Counted from the first letter of the stretch, positions 16,377 to 28,593 are shown. The stretch is DNA of 64,000 nt from Solwaraspora sp. WMMD406 (GCF_029626025.1 NZ_JARUBF010000001.1:6418001-6482000), one strand, 5' to 3'. Notes: a model not told the origin generated them from the sequence alone. Numbers and translations are program-made.

Positions 16377-17831
16377 TCAGCTTTCGGCGGTGAGGATGGC
16401 GGCGATCCGGGCCATGCCGGCCCGTACCTCGTCGGGTGACGGCGGCGGCGAGGGTTCGACGTGTCGTTGTTCCGGTTCGTCGTCGGCGTCACCGACCAGG
16501 TCCTCGTAGCCGCCGTAGTCGGTGGCGTCGTCCTCCCCGGCGGCCTGGGTGGCGGCGATCTCGGCCCGGATCTCGTCGACGGTGACCAGGGTCAGCAGTG
16601 GTTCGACCACGGCCATCAGTTCCTCGTCGGCGACGACCGTCTCGGCCAGCGCCAGGGCGTGCGCCCGCTCGTACGGCCCGCACACCACCGGTTCCCACTG
16701 GCCGTCCTGCTCGCCGAGCGGACCGAAGGTGATGATCCACGGCATGGTGTGTGCCGGTGAATCGTCCGGCAGCTCCAGCGTCACTAGTGCCCCCACCCGA
16801 CCGATCATCGCCGCGTCGCGCGACCGTTTCACGTCTTTCGCGTTATTCACCCCATCTGGCGGGGGTGCGGTCTCTGCCCGGGGCGCGGTCCCCGGGGGCG
16901 CGGTCCCCGGGGGCGCGGTCCCCGGGGGCACGGCGGCCCGCGCCGGAGGCTCGACCGCGATGGCCGGTGCCCGTCGGGCGAGGTCGATCACCCGGCCGTG
17001 CCGACTGGTCGCCGCCAGCGCCGCGCCGAACAACAGCAACTGGTTGAGCAGGTAGAGGTAGATGAGCAGACCGACGGCACCGGCCACCACCGTGTACGCC
17101 GGATTGCGCTCGAACCGGCCCACGTAGAACCGGCCGACGGTGTTGAGCACGGTGATCCCGACCGCCACCCCGATGATCGGGGTCACCAGCCGCCGGGCCG
17201 GCATCCGCAACCGGGGTACGGCGATCAGCAGCGCCGACGCGAGCACCATGTTGATCACGACAGCGAGCAGCACACTGGCCACGGCGGCGGCTACCGAACC
17301 CTCCCCGAGCAGCCAGCCGAGCAACGACCGCAGGGCGTCGACCGCGCCGACCGAGATCCCGAGCAGGACGAAGACCCCGACGAGTACGGCGAGGTCGACG
17401 AGTTGGCGCAGCCCCAGGTAGCCCGGCTGCTGGTCGAGTCGGTAGAGCAGGCGCTGGGAGGAGCGGATCGCCTCCACCCAGCCGATCCCGGTGAGGGCGA
17501 GCAGGACCAGACCGATCACCCCGACCCGGCCGCTGTTGTCCTGGATCTGCTGCAGGTCGAGGAAGGGCAGGTTCTGCAGGAGGAAGTCGCTGACCGCCTC
17601 GCTGATCTCCGCGTTGCCTTCCACCACCGCGCCGAAGACCCAGTAGGCGACCAGGCCGAGGGCGAAGACCGCGAAGAAGCCGTAGTAGGCGATCGCCGCC
17701 GCCAGCCGCCCGCCGAGCACGTCGTTGTAGCGTTCACCGGCCCGCCAGAGGTGGTCGAACCGGGGATACCGCCGTCGGGCTCGGGTCGACACGCGTTGGA
17801 CGCCGGAGACGGCCCGGTCGAAGTAGTTCAC
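16377..17831 (-). CDS. YihY/BrkB-family membrane protein with extra C-terminal domain
   Basis: A 484-residue protein. Residues about 30-295 form a six-helix YihY/BrkB (formerly 'ribonuclease BN') unit, with [17 protein letters not shown] and [20 protein letters not shown] as recognisable family helices. The function of this family is unsettled. A Pro/Gly/Thr/Ala linker (PPGTA three times) leads to an unrelated soluble region of about 140 residues that starts [16 protein letters not shown] and ends in an acidic tail. The linker and the ATG-like beginning suggest the fusion of two genes once separate. The GTG start at 17831 has AGGA seven bases upstream; frames also open at 17849 and 17870. It converges on aglA. 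Confidence 0.8.
   Translation of the reverse strand: MNYFDRAVSGVQRVSTRARRRYPRFDHLWRAGERYNDVLGGRLAAAIAYYGFFAVFALGLVAYWVFGAVVEGNAEISEAVSDFLLQNLPFLDLQQIQDNSGRVGVIGLVLLALTGIGWVEAIRSSQRLLYRLDQQPGYLGLRQLVDLAVLVGVFVLLGISVGAVDALRSLLGWLLGEGSVAAAVASVLLAVVINMVLASALLIAVPRLRMPARRLVTPIIGVAVGITVLNTVGRFYVGRFERNPAYTVVAGAVGLLIYLYLLNQLLLFGAALAATSRHGRVIDLARRAPAIAVEPPARAAVPPGTAPPGTAPPGTAPRAETAPPPDGVNNAKDVKRSRDAAMIGRVGALVTLELPDDSPAHTMPWIITFGPLGEQDGQWEPVVCGPYERAHALALAETVVADEELMAVVEPLLTLVTVDEIRAEIAATQAAGEDDATDYGGYEDLVGDADDEPEQRHVEPSPPPSPDEVRAGMARIAAILTAES
16877..16930. repeat. 15-bp tandem repeat in the linker of the YihY-like gene
   Basis: About 3.5 copies of a 15-bp unit (CCCGGGGGCGCGGTC on the plus strand), phase-preserving, coding PPGTA on the minus strand. 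The number of copies probably varies among strains. The stretch next to it at about 16835-16860 is unusually A+T-rich for this window. Confidence 0.85.
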
Positions 17832-17901
17832 GCGGTCATCCTGATGCATCCGGCTCGCCCACGGCAGCACCCGCCGCGCCGGCCTGCCGACGTGGCCGTC
17901 C

Positions 17902-17975
17902 GGCCGTCCGGGCAGCCGGCCGTCCGGGCAGCCGGGCAGCCGGTCAGCCGATCGGCCGGCCAGCCGATCGGCCGG
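17902..17975. repeat. Two 16-bp tandem duplications at the 3' end of the LigT-like gene
   Basis: A 16-bp unit at 17902-17917 is repeated at 17918-17933, and a different 16-bp unit begins at 17945 and again at 17961. The second pair spans the stop codon (17944-17946) and the last codons of the 2H phosphoesterase gene. The same kind of stop-spanning duplication is seen at 22555-22600 and 62427-62515. Confidence 0.8.
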
Positions 17976-18543
17976 TCAGGGCGAACTCGCGCCGGGGGCG
18001 CCAACGACCCACACCGGTGTGCGAAAAGAGGGTGAAGGCGGCGACGTCGAACCGGGCCTCGAAGCCGGCCAGGTCGTCGTAGACCTTGTCGAGCGCGGCG
18101 GCGGACACGTCCTGGGCGACCGTGACGTGCGGGTGGTAGCCGTAGCGGGTCTCCAAGGTCAGCTCCCGCGCCGCGCGGATCGCCGAGGCCAGCATCTGGC
18201 ACTCGGTGAACCCGGCGGCCACCGCGACGAAGACCACCTCGGTGATCGGCCGGAACGTCCCGGTGCCGCACAGCTGCAGCAGGTACGGCGGGTGGGTGGC
18301 GGCCACGGCGGCCAGGTGTGCCTCCACCTGCGGCAGTCGGTCGGCCACGATGTCGGTCGGGCTGAGCAACGTCACGTGCGCGGGGAAGTACTGGGCGGCG
18401 GGATCACCGGCCTCGGCCCGGCGGCGGGTCAGCAGTTCGCCCCAGGGCTGCGGGACGTCGACGGCGACACCGATCCGCACCCACCCGGGCGCCGGGGCCG
18501 GCCCGATCGCCGCCGCCACGCTCGGCGGTCCCCCGGCCGCCAC
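17944..18543 (-). CDS. 2'-5' RNA ligase (LigT)-family 2H phosphoesterase
   Basis: A 199-residue protein with the two HxT/S motifs that define the 2H phosphoesterase superfamily: HVTLL at about residue 56 and HVTVAQ at about residue 138. Members hydrolyse or form 2',5'- or cyclic phosphodiester bonds in RNA or nucleotides; the real substrate in actinobacteria is unknown. Spacing between the motifs is normal. The extreme C terminus (RSAGRPIG) is made by a 16-bp tandem duplication and probably has no function. It lies two bases downstream of the trpS stop and may be co-transcribed with trpS. A closer start within the first 20 residues is possible because the N terminus is Ala/Pro/Gly-rich. Confidence 0.85.
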   Translation of the reverse strand: MAAGGPPSVAAAIGPAPAPGWVRIGVAVDVPQPWGELLTRRRAEAGDPAAQYFPAHVTLLSPTDIVADRLPQVEAHLAAVAATHPPYLLQLCGTGTFRPITEVVFVAVAAGFTECQMLASAIRAARELTLETRYGYHPHVTVAQDVSAAALDKVYDDLAGFEARFDVAAFTLFSHTGVGRWRPRREFALTGRSAGRPIG

Positions 18544-18545
18544 GC

Positions 18546-20731
<2,186 letters not shown>

Positions 20732-20735
<4 letters not shown>

Positions 20736-21976
20736 CCGGGACCGCCGACGGGCCGGTCGCGCCAGTCGGGCCGGTCGAGCACCGCGCCGGTGCCGGTTTC
20801 CAGCAGCGGTACGGCGCAGCGCCGGCCGGCTACTGGGCGGCCCCCGGTCGGGTCAACCTGATCGGCGAACACACCGACTACAACGACGGCTTCGTGCTGC
20901 CGTTCGCCCTGCCGCACCGTACCGTCGTGGCGGCCGGACCGGTGGCCCGACCAGCGGACGGACCGGCGGACGGACCCGGACCGGCCGCGAACGTCAGCGG
21001 CTGGCCGGTCTGGTCCGAACAGTCCGACGAGACGATCACGATCAGCCCGGCCGACGTGGCCCGGCCCGGCAGGGTCACCGGCTGGGGCAGCTACGTCGCG
21101 GGGGTCATCTGGGCGCTGCGGGAAGCCGGCGTCGACATCCCGTCCGCCCGGCTGGCGATCGCCTCGGACGTACCGCTGGGCGCCGGCCTGTCGTCGTCGG
21201 CCGCGCTGGAAGCGGCGGTGTTGACCGCGCTGGTCGACCTCGCCGGCATCGACGCGGCGCGGCTGCCGGTCGACGACCGGCCCGCGCTGGCCCAACGCGC
21301 CGAGAACGTCTACGCCGGGGTGCCCTGCGGGATCATGGACCAGTCGGCGTCGATCCGCTGCCGGGCCGGGCACGCGCTGTTCCTGGACTGCCGCACCCTC
21401 GACGTCGAGCAGATCCCGTTCGACCTGGCCGCCGTCGGCCTGGCGGTGCTGGTCGTCGACACCCGCGCCCCGCACCGGCACGTCTCCGGCGAGTACGCCG
21501 CCCGCCGTACCGCCTGCGAGTCCGCCGCCGCCGCGCTCGGCGTGCCGGCGCTGCGCGACGTCGCCGTCGACGCGCTGCCGGCCGCCCTGGACCGGCTTCC
21601 CGACGACACCGTCCGCCGCCGGGTCCGGCACGTGGTCACCGAGAACCAGCGGGTACGCGACACCGTCGCGCTGCTGAACGCCGGCCGGATACGGGATGTC
21701 GGTCCACTGTTGACCGCCTCGCACACCTCGATGCGCGACGACTTCGAGATCACCGTGCCCGAGGTGGACACCGCGGTCACCGCCGCCCTGACCGCCGGGG
21801 CGTACGGCGCCCGGATGACCGGCGGCGGTTTCGGTGGCTGCGTCCTCGCACTGGTCGATGTGGACGCCGCCGAGCGGGTCGCGGCCGCTGTCGCCACCTC
21901 GTACGCGGACAAGGGATTCGCCGCGCCGCGCTGCTTCACCGCCCTGCCGTCGCCAGGTGCCCACCGGATCCACTAA
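20732..21976 (+). CDS. galK: Galactokinase
   Basis: A 414-residue GHMP kinase that phosphorylates galactose at C1. The galactokinase signature GRVNLIGEHTDYNDG (about 35-49), the ATP-binding PLGAGLSSSAALE (about 149-161) and the C-terminal ARMTGGGFGGC (about 362-372) are all present. An Ala/Pro/Gly-rich insertion (about 73-87) separates the first two beta strands, probably a surface loop. The GTG start overlaps the galE stop, so translation is coupled. Galactose-1-phosphate uridylyltransferase, the missing Leloir step, must be encoded elsewhere. Confidence 0.94.
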
Positions 21977-22018
21977 CCTCGCCGCGACACGTTCCCCCCG
22001 GTGCGGAAGAGGATGCCC

Positions 22019-22570
22019 GTGGTGCAGGAGTTGACCAACCAGTCGCCGGTCGACGCACCATTTCTGGTCCGGGTCGACGGGCGACGGTTTCTTGCCTGGT
22101 CGGGCGGGGTGGCGGCGCTCGGCTGGCTGCTGAGCGCGGGTGCGCTGGCCGGGGTGGCGTACCTGGTCGCGGTGGAACTGGCGGCGAACGGTTTCCTGAC
22201 CGCGGTGCTGGCCGGTGGGCCGGCGCTGCTGATCGGGGCGGCGTTGGCGGTGGCGGTGGCGATGTGGCACGGCCGGTTCACCGGTCGCGGGCCGGTGCTG
22301 GCCGCCGACCGGACCGGCGTCTGGGTGGCCAACGGCAGCTTCCGGGCCAATCCGGTGTGGCTGCCGTGGGACGCGGTGTCGGCGGTGTACGTCCGGCGTA
22401 CCTGGGTCGAGGATCTGATCTTCATCGACGCCCGGACCCCGCATCCGGCGGTGCCGCCGGGTGCCCGGCTGATGGTGCCGACGTTGCTGGTCGACCAGTC
22501 CAGCGAGCGGATCGTCACCGTGCTGGGGGCGCTGGCCGCCGGCCGGGCCCCGGTCTACCGCCGCTGGTGA
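22019..22570 (+). CDS. Membrane protein of unknown function, two helices plus PH-like soluble domain
   Basis: A 183-residue protein with two hydrophobic helices (about 26-55 and 62-85) followed by a soluble part containing RGPVLAADRTGVWVANGSFR and LPWDAVSAVYVRRTWV. This arrangement resembles bacterial PH-like (bPH) domain membrane proteins common in actinobacteria, but that is a fold impression only. The GTG at 22019 has AGAGG six bases upstream; ATG 22013 and GTG 22022 are possible. It follows galK by 42 bp and may be read with it. Its stop lies inside a 23-bp tandem duplication. Confidence 0.6.
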   Translation: MVQELTNQSPVDAPFLVRVDGRRFLAWSGGVAALGWLLSAGALAGVAYLVAVELAANGFLTAVLAGGPALLIGAALAVAVAMWHGRFTGRGPVLAADRTGVWVANGSFRANPVWLPWDAVSAVYVRRTWVEDLIFIDARTPHPAVPPGARLMVPTLLVDQSSERIVTVLGALAAGRAPVYRRW

Positions 22571-22600
22571 ACGAGTCCTACCGCCGCTGGTGAACGAGTC
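22555..22600. repeat. 23-bp perfect tandem duplication spanning a stop codon
   Basis: The 23 bases 22555-22577 are repeated exactly at 22578-22600. The stop TGA (22568-22570) of the preceding gene is inside the first copy, so the second copy repeats the last codons and stop behind the real one. Confidence 0.95.
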
Positions 22601-22603
22601 GGA

Positions 22604-22646
22604 ACCGGGGTCGGTCGACGCGAGGTGCGCGCCGACCGACCCCGGT
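22604..22646. terminator. Bidirectional terminator between the PH-like gene and cysN
   Basis: A perfect 14-bp stem (22604-22617 with 22633-22646) with a 15-base loop, placed between convergent genes and ending 20 bp before the cysN stop. Confidence 0.8.
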
Positions 22647-22666
22647 CCCGCTGGTCGTACGGCTGG

Positions 22667-23965
22667 TCAGGCCGCTTCGATGATCATGCCGGCGGCGGCG
22701 GTCCGGTTGGTCGTCTCATCGATCAGGATGAAACCGCCGGTGGTCCGGTTGCGCCGGTATTCGTCGGTGAGCAGCGGGACCGTGGTCCGGAACGTGACCC
22801 GGCCGATGTCGTTGAGACCCAACTCGCTGGCCGCCTCGTCACGGTGCAACGTGTTGACGTCGAGCCGGTACTGCACGCCACGGACCACGGCGCGGGCACC
22901 CCGGGTGGTGTGCTTGATCGCGTACTTGCCACCGACCCGCAGCGGATTGGCCTCGTCCATCCAGCAGATCATCGCCTCGATGTCCTGGGCCGGAGTGGGC
23001 GCGTTGTGCGGCCGGCAGATCAGGTCGCCCCGGGAGATGTCCAGCTCGTCGGTGAGCCGTACGGTCACCGACATCGGCGGGAACGCCTCGGCGACCGGGC
23101 CGTCGGCGGTCTCGATGCTGGCGATCGTGCTGGTCAGACCGGAGGGCAGCACCATGATCTCGTCGCCCGGCTTGAGCACCCCGGAAGCGACCTGCCCGGC
23201 GTACCCCCGGTAGTCGGTGACCGTGGTCGACTGCGGCCGGATCACGTACTGCACCGGGAACCGCACGTCGACCAGGTTGCGGTCCGAGGCGATGTGGACG
23301 TGTTCCAGGTGGTGCAGCAGCGACGGGCCCTCGTACCAGGGGGTCTTCTCCGACCGGGTGGCGATGTTGTCGCCGTGCAGCGCGGAGATCGGAATCACCG
23401 ACAGGTCGGGTGCCTCCAGCTTGGCGGCGAAGGTGGTGAACTCGTCGGCGATGGACTCGAAGACCGCCTGGTCCCAGTCGACCAGGTCCATCTTGTTGAC
23501 GCAGAGCACCAGGTGCGGCACCCGCAGCAGCGAACAGAGGAACGCGTGCCGGCGGGACTGCTCGACCAGGCCCTTGCGGGCGTCGACCAGGATCAGCGCC
23601 AGGTCGGCGGTGGAGGCCCCGGTGACCATGTTGCGGGTGTACTGGATGTGCCCCGGGGTGTCGGCGATGATGAACTTGCGCCGGGGGGTGGCGAAGTAGC
23701 GGTAGGCGACGTCGATGGTGATGCCCTGCTCGCGTTCGGCGCGCAGGCCGTCGGTGAGCAGCGCCAGGTTGGTGTATTCGTCGCCCCGGGCCGCGCTGAC
23801 CGCCTCGACCGCTTCCAGCTGGTCGGTGAAGAGCGACTTGGTGTCGTAGAGCAGTCGGCCGATCAGGGTCGACTTGCCGTCGTCGACGCTGCCGGCGGTG
23901 GCGAACCGCAGCAGGTCCATGGCCCGGTTGGTGGAGGCGTCGGTCGCCTCGGCCGTCACCGTCAT
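22667..23965 (-). CDS. cysN: Sulfate adenylyltransferase subunit 1 (GTPase)
   Basis: A 432-residue EF-Tu-like GTPase that couples GTP hydrolysis to ATP sulfurylase, making adenosine 5'-phosphosulfate from sulfate. G motifs: GSVDDGKST (G1, about 25-33), DTPGH (G3, about 104-108) and NKMD (G4, about 159-162). Domains II and III follow to the end. There is no C-terminal APS kinase (CysC) fusion, unlike many CysNC proteins. The ATG at 23965 overlaps the cysD stop by one base. The open frame continues into cysD antisense upstream and that part is not coding. Confidence 0.95.
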   Translation of the reverse strand: MTVTAEATDASTNRAMDLLRFATAGSVDDGKSTLIGRLLYDTKSLFTDQLEAVEAVSAARGDEYTNLALLTDGLRAEREQGITIDVAYRYFATPRRKFIIADTPGHIQYTRNMVTGASTADLALILVDARKGLVEQSRRHAFLCSLLRVPHLVLCVNKMDLVDWDQAVFESIADEFTTFAAKLEAPDLSVIPISALHGDNIATRSEKTPWYEGPSLLHHLEHVHIASDRNLVDVRFPVQYVIRPQSTTVTDYRGYAGQVASGVLKPGDEIMVLPSGLTSTIASIETADGPVAEAFPPMSVTVRLTDELDISRGDLICRPHNAPTPAQDIEAMICWMDEANPLRVGGKYAIKHTTRGARAVVRGVQYRLDVNTLHRDEAASELGLNDIGRVTFRTTVPLLTDEYRRNRTTGGFILIDETTNRTAAAGMIIEAA

Positions 23966-24882
23966 CAGAAGTAGCCCTCCCGCTTGCGGTCCTCCATGGC
24001 GGCCTCGCTGACCCGGTCGTCGCCGCGGGTCGCTCCGCGCTCGGTGATCCGGGTGGCGGCGACCTCGTCGATCACCTTGTCGACGGTGTCCGCCGGGGAG
24101 CGGACCGCCGCCGTGCAGGAGGCGTCGCCGACCGTACGGTAACGAACCTGCTCGATGAACGGCGTCTCGCCGGAGCGGGGCTGGATGAACTCGTTGACGG
24201 CGTAGAGCATGCCGTCGCGTTCGATAACCTCGCGCTCGTGGGCGAAATAGATCGACGGCAGTTCGATCTGCTCGCGGGCGATGTAGTGCCAGACGTCGAG
24301 TTCGGTCCAGTTGGACAGCGGGAAGACCCGGATCGATTCGCCCGGGTGGTGGCGTCCGTTGTACAGCGACCACAGCTCGGGGCGCTGGTTCTTGGGATCC
24401 CACTGGCCGAACTCGTCGCGGAACGAGAAGACCCGCTCCTTGGCCCGGGCCTTCTCCTCGTCGCGGCGGGCCCCGCCGAACAGGGCGTCGAACCGGTACT
24501 TCTCGACCGCGGCCAGCAGCACCGGGGTCTGGATGCGGTTACGCATGCCGTCCGGTGACTCGCGGACCAGGCCGGACTCCAGGGCCTCCGGCACGCTGGC
24601 GACGACCAGTTGCAGGCCGAGTTCGTCGACCCGGCGGTCCCGGTAGTCGAGCACCTCTTGGAAGTTGTGCCCGGTGTCGACGTGCATCACCGGGAACGGG
24701 ATCCGGGCCGGGGCGAACGCCTTCTGCGCCAGGCGCAGCATCACGATCGAGTCCTTGCCGCCGGAGAAGAGCAGCACCGGCCGCTCCAGCTCGGCGACGA
24801 CCTCGCGCATGACGAAGATGCTCTCCGACTCCAGCGCGTCGAGGTGGGAGACGCGGTAGGCAGCGGTGGCACCACCACTCAT
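23965..24882 (-). CDS. cysD: Sulfate adenylyltransferase subunit 2
   Basis: A 305-residue PP-loop ATP pyrophosphatase, the catalytic half of ATP sulfurylase. The P-loop is LLFSGGKDSIVMLRL (about 40-54), and LSNWTELDVWHYI and the C-terminal KREGYF are family signatures. The ATG at 24882 has GGAGG eight bases upstream and gives the usual length; an upstream ATG at 24951 lacks one. It is coupled to cysN. No cysC, cysH or transporter gene is present, so this is the activation step only. Confidence 0.95.
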   Translation of the reverse strand: MSGGATAAYRVSHLDALESESIFVMREVVAELERPVLLFSGGKDSIVMLRLAQKAFAPARIPFPVMHVDTGHNFQEVLDYRDRRVDELGLQLVVASVPEALESGLVRESPDGMRNRIQTPVLLAAVEKYRFDALFGGARRDEEKARAKERVFSFRDEFGQWDPKNQRPELWSLYNGRHHPGESIRVFPLSNWTELDVWHYIAREQIELPSIYFAHEREVIERDGMLYAVNEFIQPRSGETPFIEQVRYRTVGDASCTAAVRSPADTVDKVIDEVAATRITERGATRGDDRVSEAAMEDRKREGYF

Positions 24883-24966
24883 CGCACCCACCTCCGGTTG
24901 GGGGTCGTCCGAAGCTTGGTCATCCGAATACCAGACCTTTCCGGTTGGCAAGCTGGAGATCAGAGG

Positions 24967-25806
24967 TCAGGATACCTGCAGATGCCGCCGCAACGCTGCG
25001 AGCAGTTTGCTGGCAAGATCTCGTCGGCATACCACTAAATCTGGCAGCCGCGGATTGGCCTCGTTGTAACACAACGGAGATCCGTCGATCCGCGAGGCAT
25101 GCAGCCCGGTCGCGGTCGCCACGGCGACCGGCGCGGCCGAGTCCCACTCGTACTGGCCGCCGGCGTGTACGTAGGCGTCGGCGTCCCCGGCGATCACTGC
25201 GGCGATCTTGGCACCGGCGGAACCCATCGGCACCAGCTCGGCACCGATCTCCTCGGCGAGGGCGGTGACGAAGGCCGGCGGCCGGCTGCGGCTGGCGGCC
25301 ATCCGGATAGCGCCGCCGGACGGGCCCGGAGTCGGCATCGGCGGGTACGGCGGCGGGTGCTCGGTGCTGATCGTGCGGTGCTGGGCCGGCAGCGCCACCG
25401 CTCCGGCGACCAGCTTGTGCGCCGTGGAGCCGTTGCGCGACCAGAGCGCCACGTGCACCGCCCAGTCGGTCCGGCCCTGCTCGGAGAACTCGCGGGTGCC
25501 GTCGAGCGGGTCGATGATCCACACCCGGTCGGCGGTGAGCCGGGACGGACCCGTCCCGGCGTCGGCACCCTCCGGGTCGGTGATCGCCTGGCGCGCCCCG
25601 TCGTCTTCCTCTGACAGCACCGCGTCAGCCGGGCGCCAGTGTGCCAGGTCGGTGCGGAGCAGGTCGTGGGAGACCTTGTCCCCGGCGGCCTTCAGCGCGG
25701 CGGGATCGGCGTGCCCCAGCTCCTCACGGACCCGCAACAACGACTCGCCGGCGCGCCCGGCGAGCCAGCGGGCGAATGCGGCGTCGGTTACCGGTGGCGT
25801 GCTCAT
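24967..25806 (-). CDS. cysQ: 3'(2'),5'-bisphosphate nucleotidase (CysQ-like)
   Basis: A 279-residue inositol-monophosphatase-superfamily enzyme expected to remove the 3'-phosphate from PAP/PAPS, clearing the by-product of sulfate activation and sulfotransferases. Metal-site motifs: LSEEDD (about 64-69), WIIDPLDGTREF (about 96-107) and the C-terminal YEWDSAAPVAVA (about 220-231). Position 84 bp upstream of cysD in the same orientation supports a role in sulfur metabolism rather than inositol phosphate hydrolysis. A sulfotransferase at 56817-57752 is a possible source of PAP. A histidinol-phosphatase role is a weaker alternative. Confidence 0.88.
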   Translation of the reverse strand: MSTPPVTDAAFARWLAGRAGESLLRVREELGHADPAALKAAGDKVSHDLLRTDLAHWRPADAVLSEEDDGARQAITDPEGADAGTGPSRLTADRVWIIDPLDGTREFSEQGRTDWAVHVALWSRNGSTAHKLVAGAVALPAQHRTISTEHPPPYPPMPTPGPSGGAIRMAASRSRPPAFVTALAEEIGAELVPMGSAGAKIAAVIAGDADAYVHAGGQYEWDSAAPVAVATATGLHASRIDGSPLCYNEANPRLPDLVVCRRDLASKLLAALRRHLQVS

Positions 25807-25914
25807 CTGGCTCCTCTCCTGCCTGCCCCGAGGATCGGGTCCCTGTCGAAAATACGGGCAGGCGCTGCCCGGTTCACGATCCAGCTGTCCCAGATGTAAC
25901 GGACAGCCGCCTGT

Positions 25915-26499
25915 TCAGGTGCTGTGGTAGTGGTTCTGCGCCCACTCGAGTCCCCGGGAGATCACCGCTTCGACCAGGTCAGCGGCACGATCGACCAGGT
26001 AGTCGAGTTCTTTGCGTTCGGTTGCCGAGAATTCCGACAATACGTAATCAGCCGGATCCTGGCGGCCGGGCGGACGGCCGATGCCGAATCTGACCCGGAG
26101 ATATTCCTTGCTACCCAGCGATCGCGACATCGAGCGCAGACCGTTGTGGCCGCCCTCGCCGCCGCCCTGCTTCGCCCGCAGCCGGCCGTACTCGATGTCC
26201 AGTTCGTCATGCACCGCGACGACCTGCTCGACCGGGATCTTGTAGAACCTGGCCAACGCGACGACCGGCCCGCCGGACAGGTTCATGAAGGTCATCGGCT
26301 TGGCGAGGACCAGTCTGGGGCCGCCCGGACCGAGGTGTCCCTCGCCCGCCTCGGCGGCGGCCCGACGGTGCCGACCCATCCGTACGCCGAGCCGACCGGC
26401 GAGCAGATCGGCCACCATAAAACCGACATTATGCCGATTTCTGGCGTACTCCTTGCCGGGGTTGCCGAGACCGACGACCAGCCAGGGCGCCGCGTCCAC
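25915..26499 (-). CDS. pth: Peptidyl-tRNA hydrolase
   Basis: A 194-residue enzyme that recycles peptidyl-tRNAs lost from ribosomes. Family motifs [18 protein letters not shown] (with catalytic His of RHNVG), [16 protein letters not shown] and [12 protein letters not shown] are all present in order, and the length is typical. Two GTG codons stand side by side at 26502 and 26499. GGGAGGT directly precedes them, so the second, four bases away, is the better start. It lies downstream of rplY in the conserved order glmU-prs-rplY-pth. Confidence 0.96.
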   Translation of the reverse strand: MDAAPWLVVGLGNPGKEYARNRHNVGFMVADLLAGRLGVRMGRHRRAAAEAGEGHLGPGGPRLVLAKPMTFMNLSGGPVVALARFYKIPVEQVVAVHDELDIEYGRLRAKQGGGEGGHNGLRSMSRSLGSKEYLRVRFGIGRPPGRQDPADYVLSEFSATERKELDYLVDRAADLVEAVISRGLEWAQNHYHST

Positions 26500-26603
26500 C
26501 ACACCTCCCGCAGAGGATCAGGACCACCCGAAACGGATCAAGGCGTCACCGCGCCGGCCAGGCCAGCGACGGGACGCCCAGATCGCGCGACGGCAGGTCG
26601 GGC

Positions 26604-27287
<684 letters not shown>

Positions 27288-27612
27288 GGGAGTACTCCTG
27301 GATTTCGGCAGTGCGTGCGGGGGGCAAACCTGATCCGGCCCCGAAGAGCCGGACATGATGTCGGCGGTGCCGGGCGAAGGGGCACGCTGGGCGCTCTCAT
27401 CCGAAAGCAGTGCCCGGAGCACCGCGTCGATCACGGTGCTTCCTCGCGGCAGCGCTTCGTCAGCAGCGGCCCGCAGGGCACCCTCGCCGTGGCAACCGCA
27501 CTAGTCTACCCGAGGCTGCGACGGTGGTTCACCCAGTACCCGGTCAACCGCCCTCGCGCGCCGCCGCCACGGCCGGCGACCGGCTCGACACCCACCGCCG
27601 GCCGGGCGAGGT
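27288..27612. other. Intergenic region between prs and rplY
   Basis: A 325-bp gap without a credible gene. On the minus strand TAGACT at about 27503-27508 could be a -10 for rplY, in a short A+T-richer patch, but no good -35 is seen. The rest is GC-rich without long hairpins. The gap suggests rplY has its own promoter rather than only read-through from prs. Confidence 0.35.
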
Positions 27613-28593
27613 TCAGCTCAACCCACCGAACAGAGTGGTCACCGAACCGTCGTCGAACACCTCGTGGATCGCCCGGGCGAGCAGCGGCGCGATGGAGAGC
27701 ACCGTCAGCTTGTCCAGGCGCTTCTCGGGCGGCAACGGCAGCGTGTTGGTCACCACGACCTCACTGATCCGGCTGTTCTTGAGCCGCTCGGTAGCCGGGT
27801 CGGACAGCAGGGCGTGGGTCGCCGCGACGGCGATGTCGGAGGCACCGGCCTCGTGCAGGATCTCCGACGCCTTGTAGATCGTGCCCCCGGTGTCGATCAT
27901 GTCGTCCACGATCAGACAGACCCGGCCTTCGACGTCCCCGACCACCCGGTTGGCCACCACCTGGTTGGGCTTCGCCGGATCCCGGGTCTTGTGGATGAAG
28001 GCGAGCGGGCAGCCGCCGAGCCGGTCGGTCCAGCGCTCGGCCACCCGTACCCGACCGGAGTCGGGGGCGACCACGGTCATCGGCCGGCCCGCGAACCGCT
28101 CCTCGACGTAGCGGGCCAGAATGTCCATGGCGAACAGGTGGTCGACCGGGCCGTCGAAGAACCCCTGGATCTGGGCGGTGTGCAGATCGACGGTGAGGAT
28201 CCGGTGGGCACCGGCCGTCCGCAGCAGGTCGGCGATCAGCCGGGCCGAGATCGGCTCCCGGCCACGGTGCTTCTTGTCCTGCCGGGCGTACGGGTAGAAC
28301 GGCAGCACGACGGTGATCCGCTTGGCCGACCCGCGCTTGAGCGCGTCGACCATGATCAGCGTTTCCATCATCCACCGGTTGACCCCGTGGGTGACCGACT
28401 GGACGACGAACGCGTCCGAGCCACGGACAGACTCCTTGAACCGAACGAAGATCTCGCCGTTGGCGAATTCGTACGAGTCGGTCGGGGTGGGCGCGACGCC
28501 GAGCACCTCACCGATCTGGTTGGCCAGCTCGGGGAATCCCCGGCCGGAGAAAAGCATGAGGCTCTTACGGTTCTCGGCGACGATGCTACCCAT
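27613..28593 (-). CDS. prs: Ribose-phosphate pyrophosphokinase
   Basis: A 326-residue PRPP synthetase that feeds nucleotide, His and Trp synthesis. Motifs: FANGEIFVRF, the Mg/ATP region YARQDKKHRGREPISARLIA (about 100-119), HTAQIQGFFD, and the PRPP-binding VCLIVDDMIDTGGTI (about 221-235). Length is standard. ATG 28593 gives the usual N terminus; a TTG at 28614 is unlikely. It follows glmU by 180 bp in the same orientation. Confidence 0.96.
   Translation of the reverse strand: MGSIVAENRKSLMLFSGRGFPELANQIGEVLGVAPTPTDSYEFANGEIFVRFKESVRGSDAFVVQSVTHGVNRWMMETLIMVDALKRGSAKRITVVLPFYPYARQDKKHRGREPISARLIADLLRTAGAHRILTVDLHTAQIQGFFDGPVDHLFAMDILARYVEERFAGRPMTVVAPDSGRVRVAERWTDRLGGCPLAFIHKTRDPAKPNQVVANRVVGDVEGRVCLIVDDMIDTGGTIYKASEILHEAGASDIAVAATHALLSDPATERLKNSRISEVVVTNTLPLPPEKRLDKLTVLSIAPLLARAIHEVFDDGSVTTLFGGLS

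Noticed and set aside
24883-24966. Possible sulfur riboswitch between cysQ and cysD
   Set aside because: The gap is only 84 bp and shows no SAM-type conserved stems.
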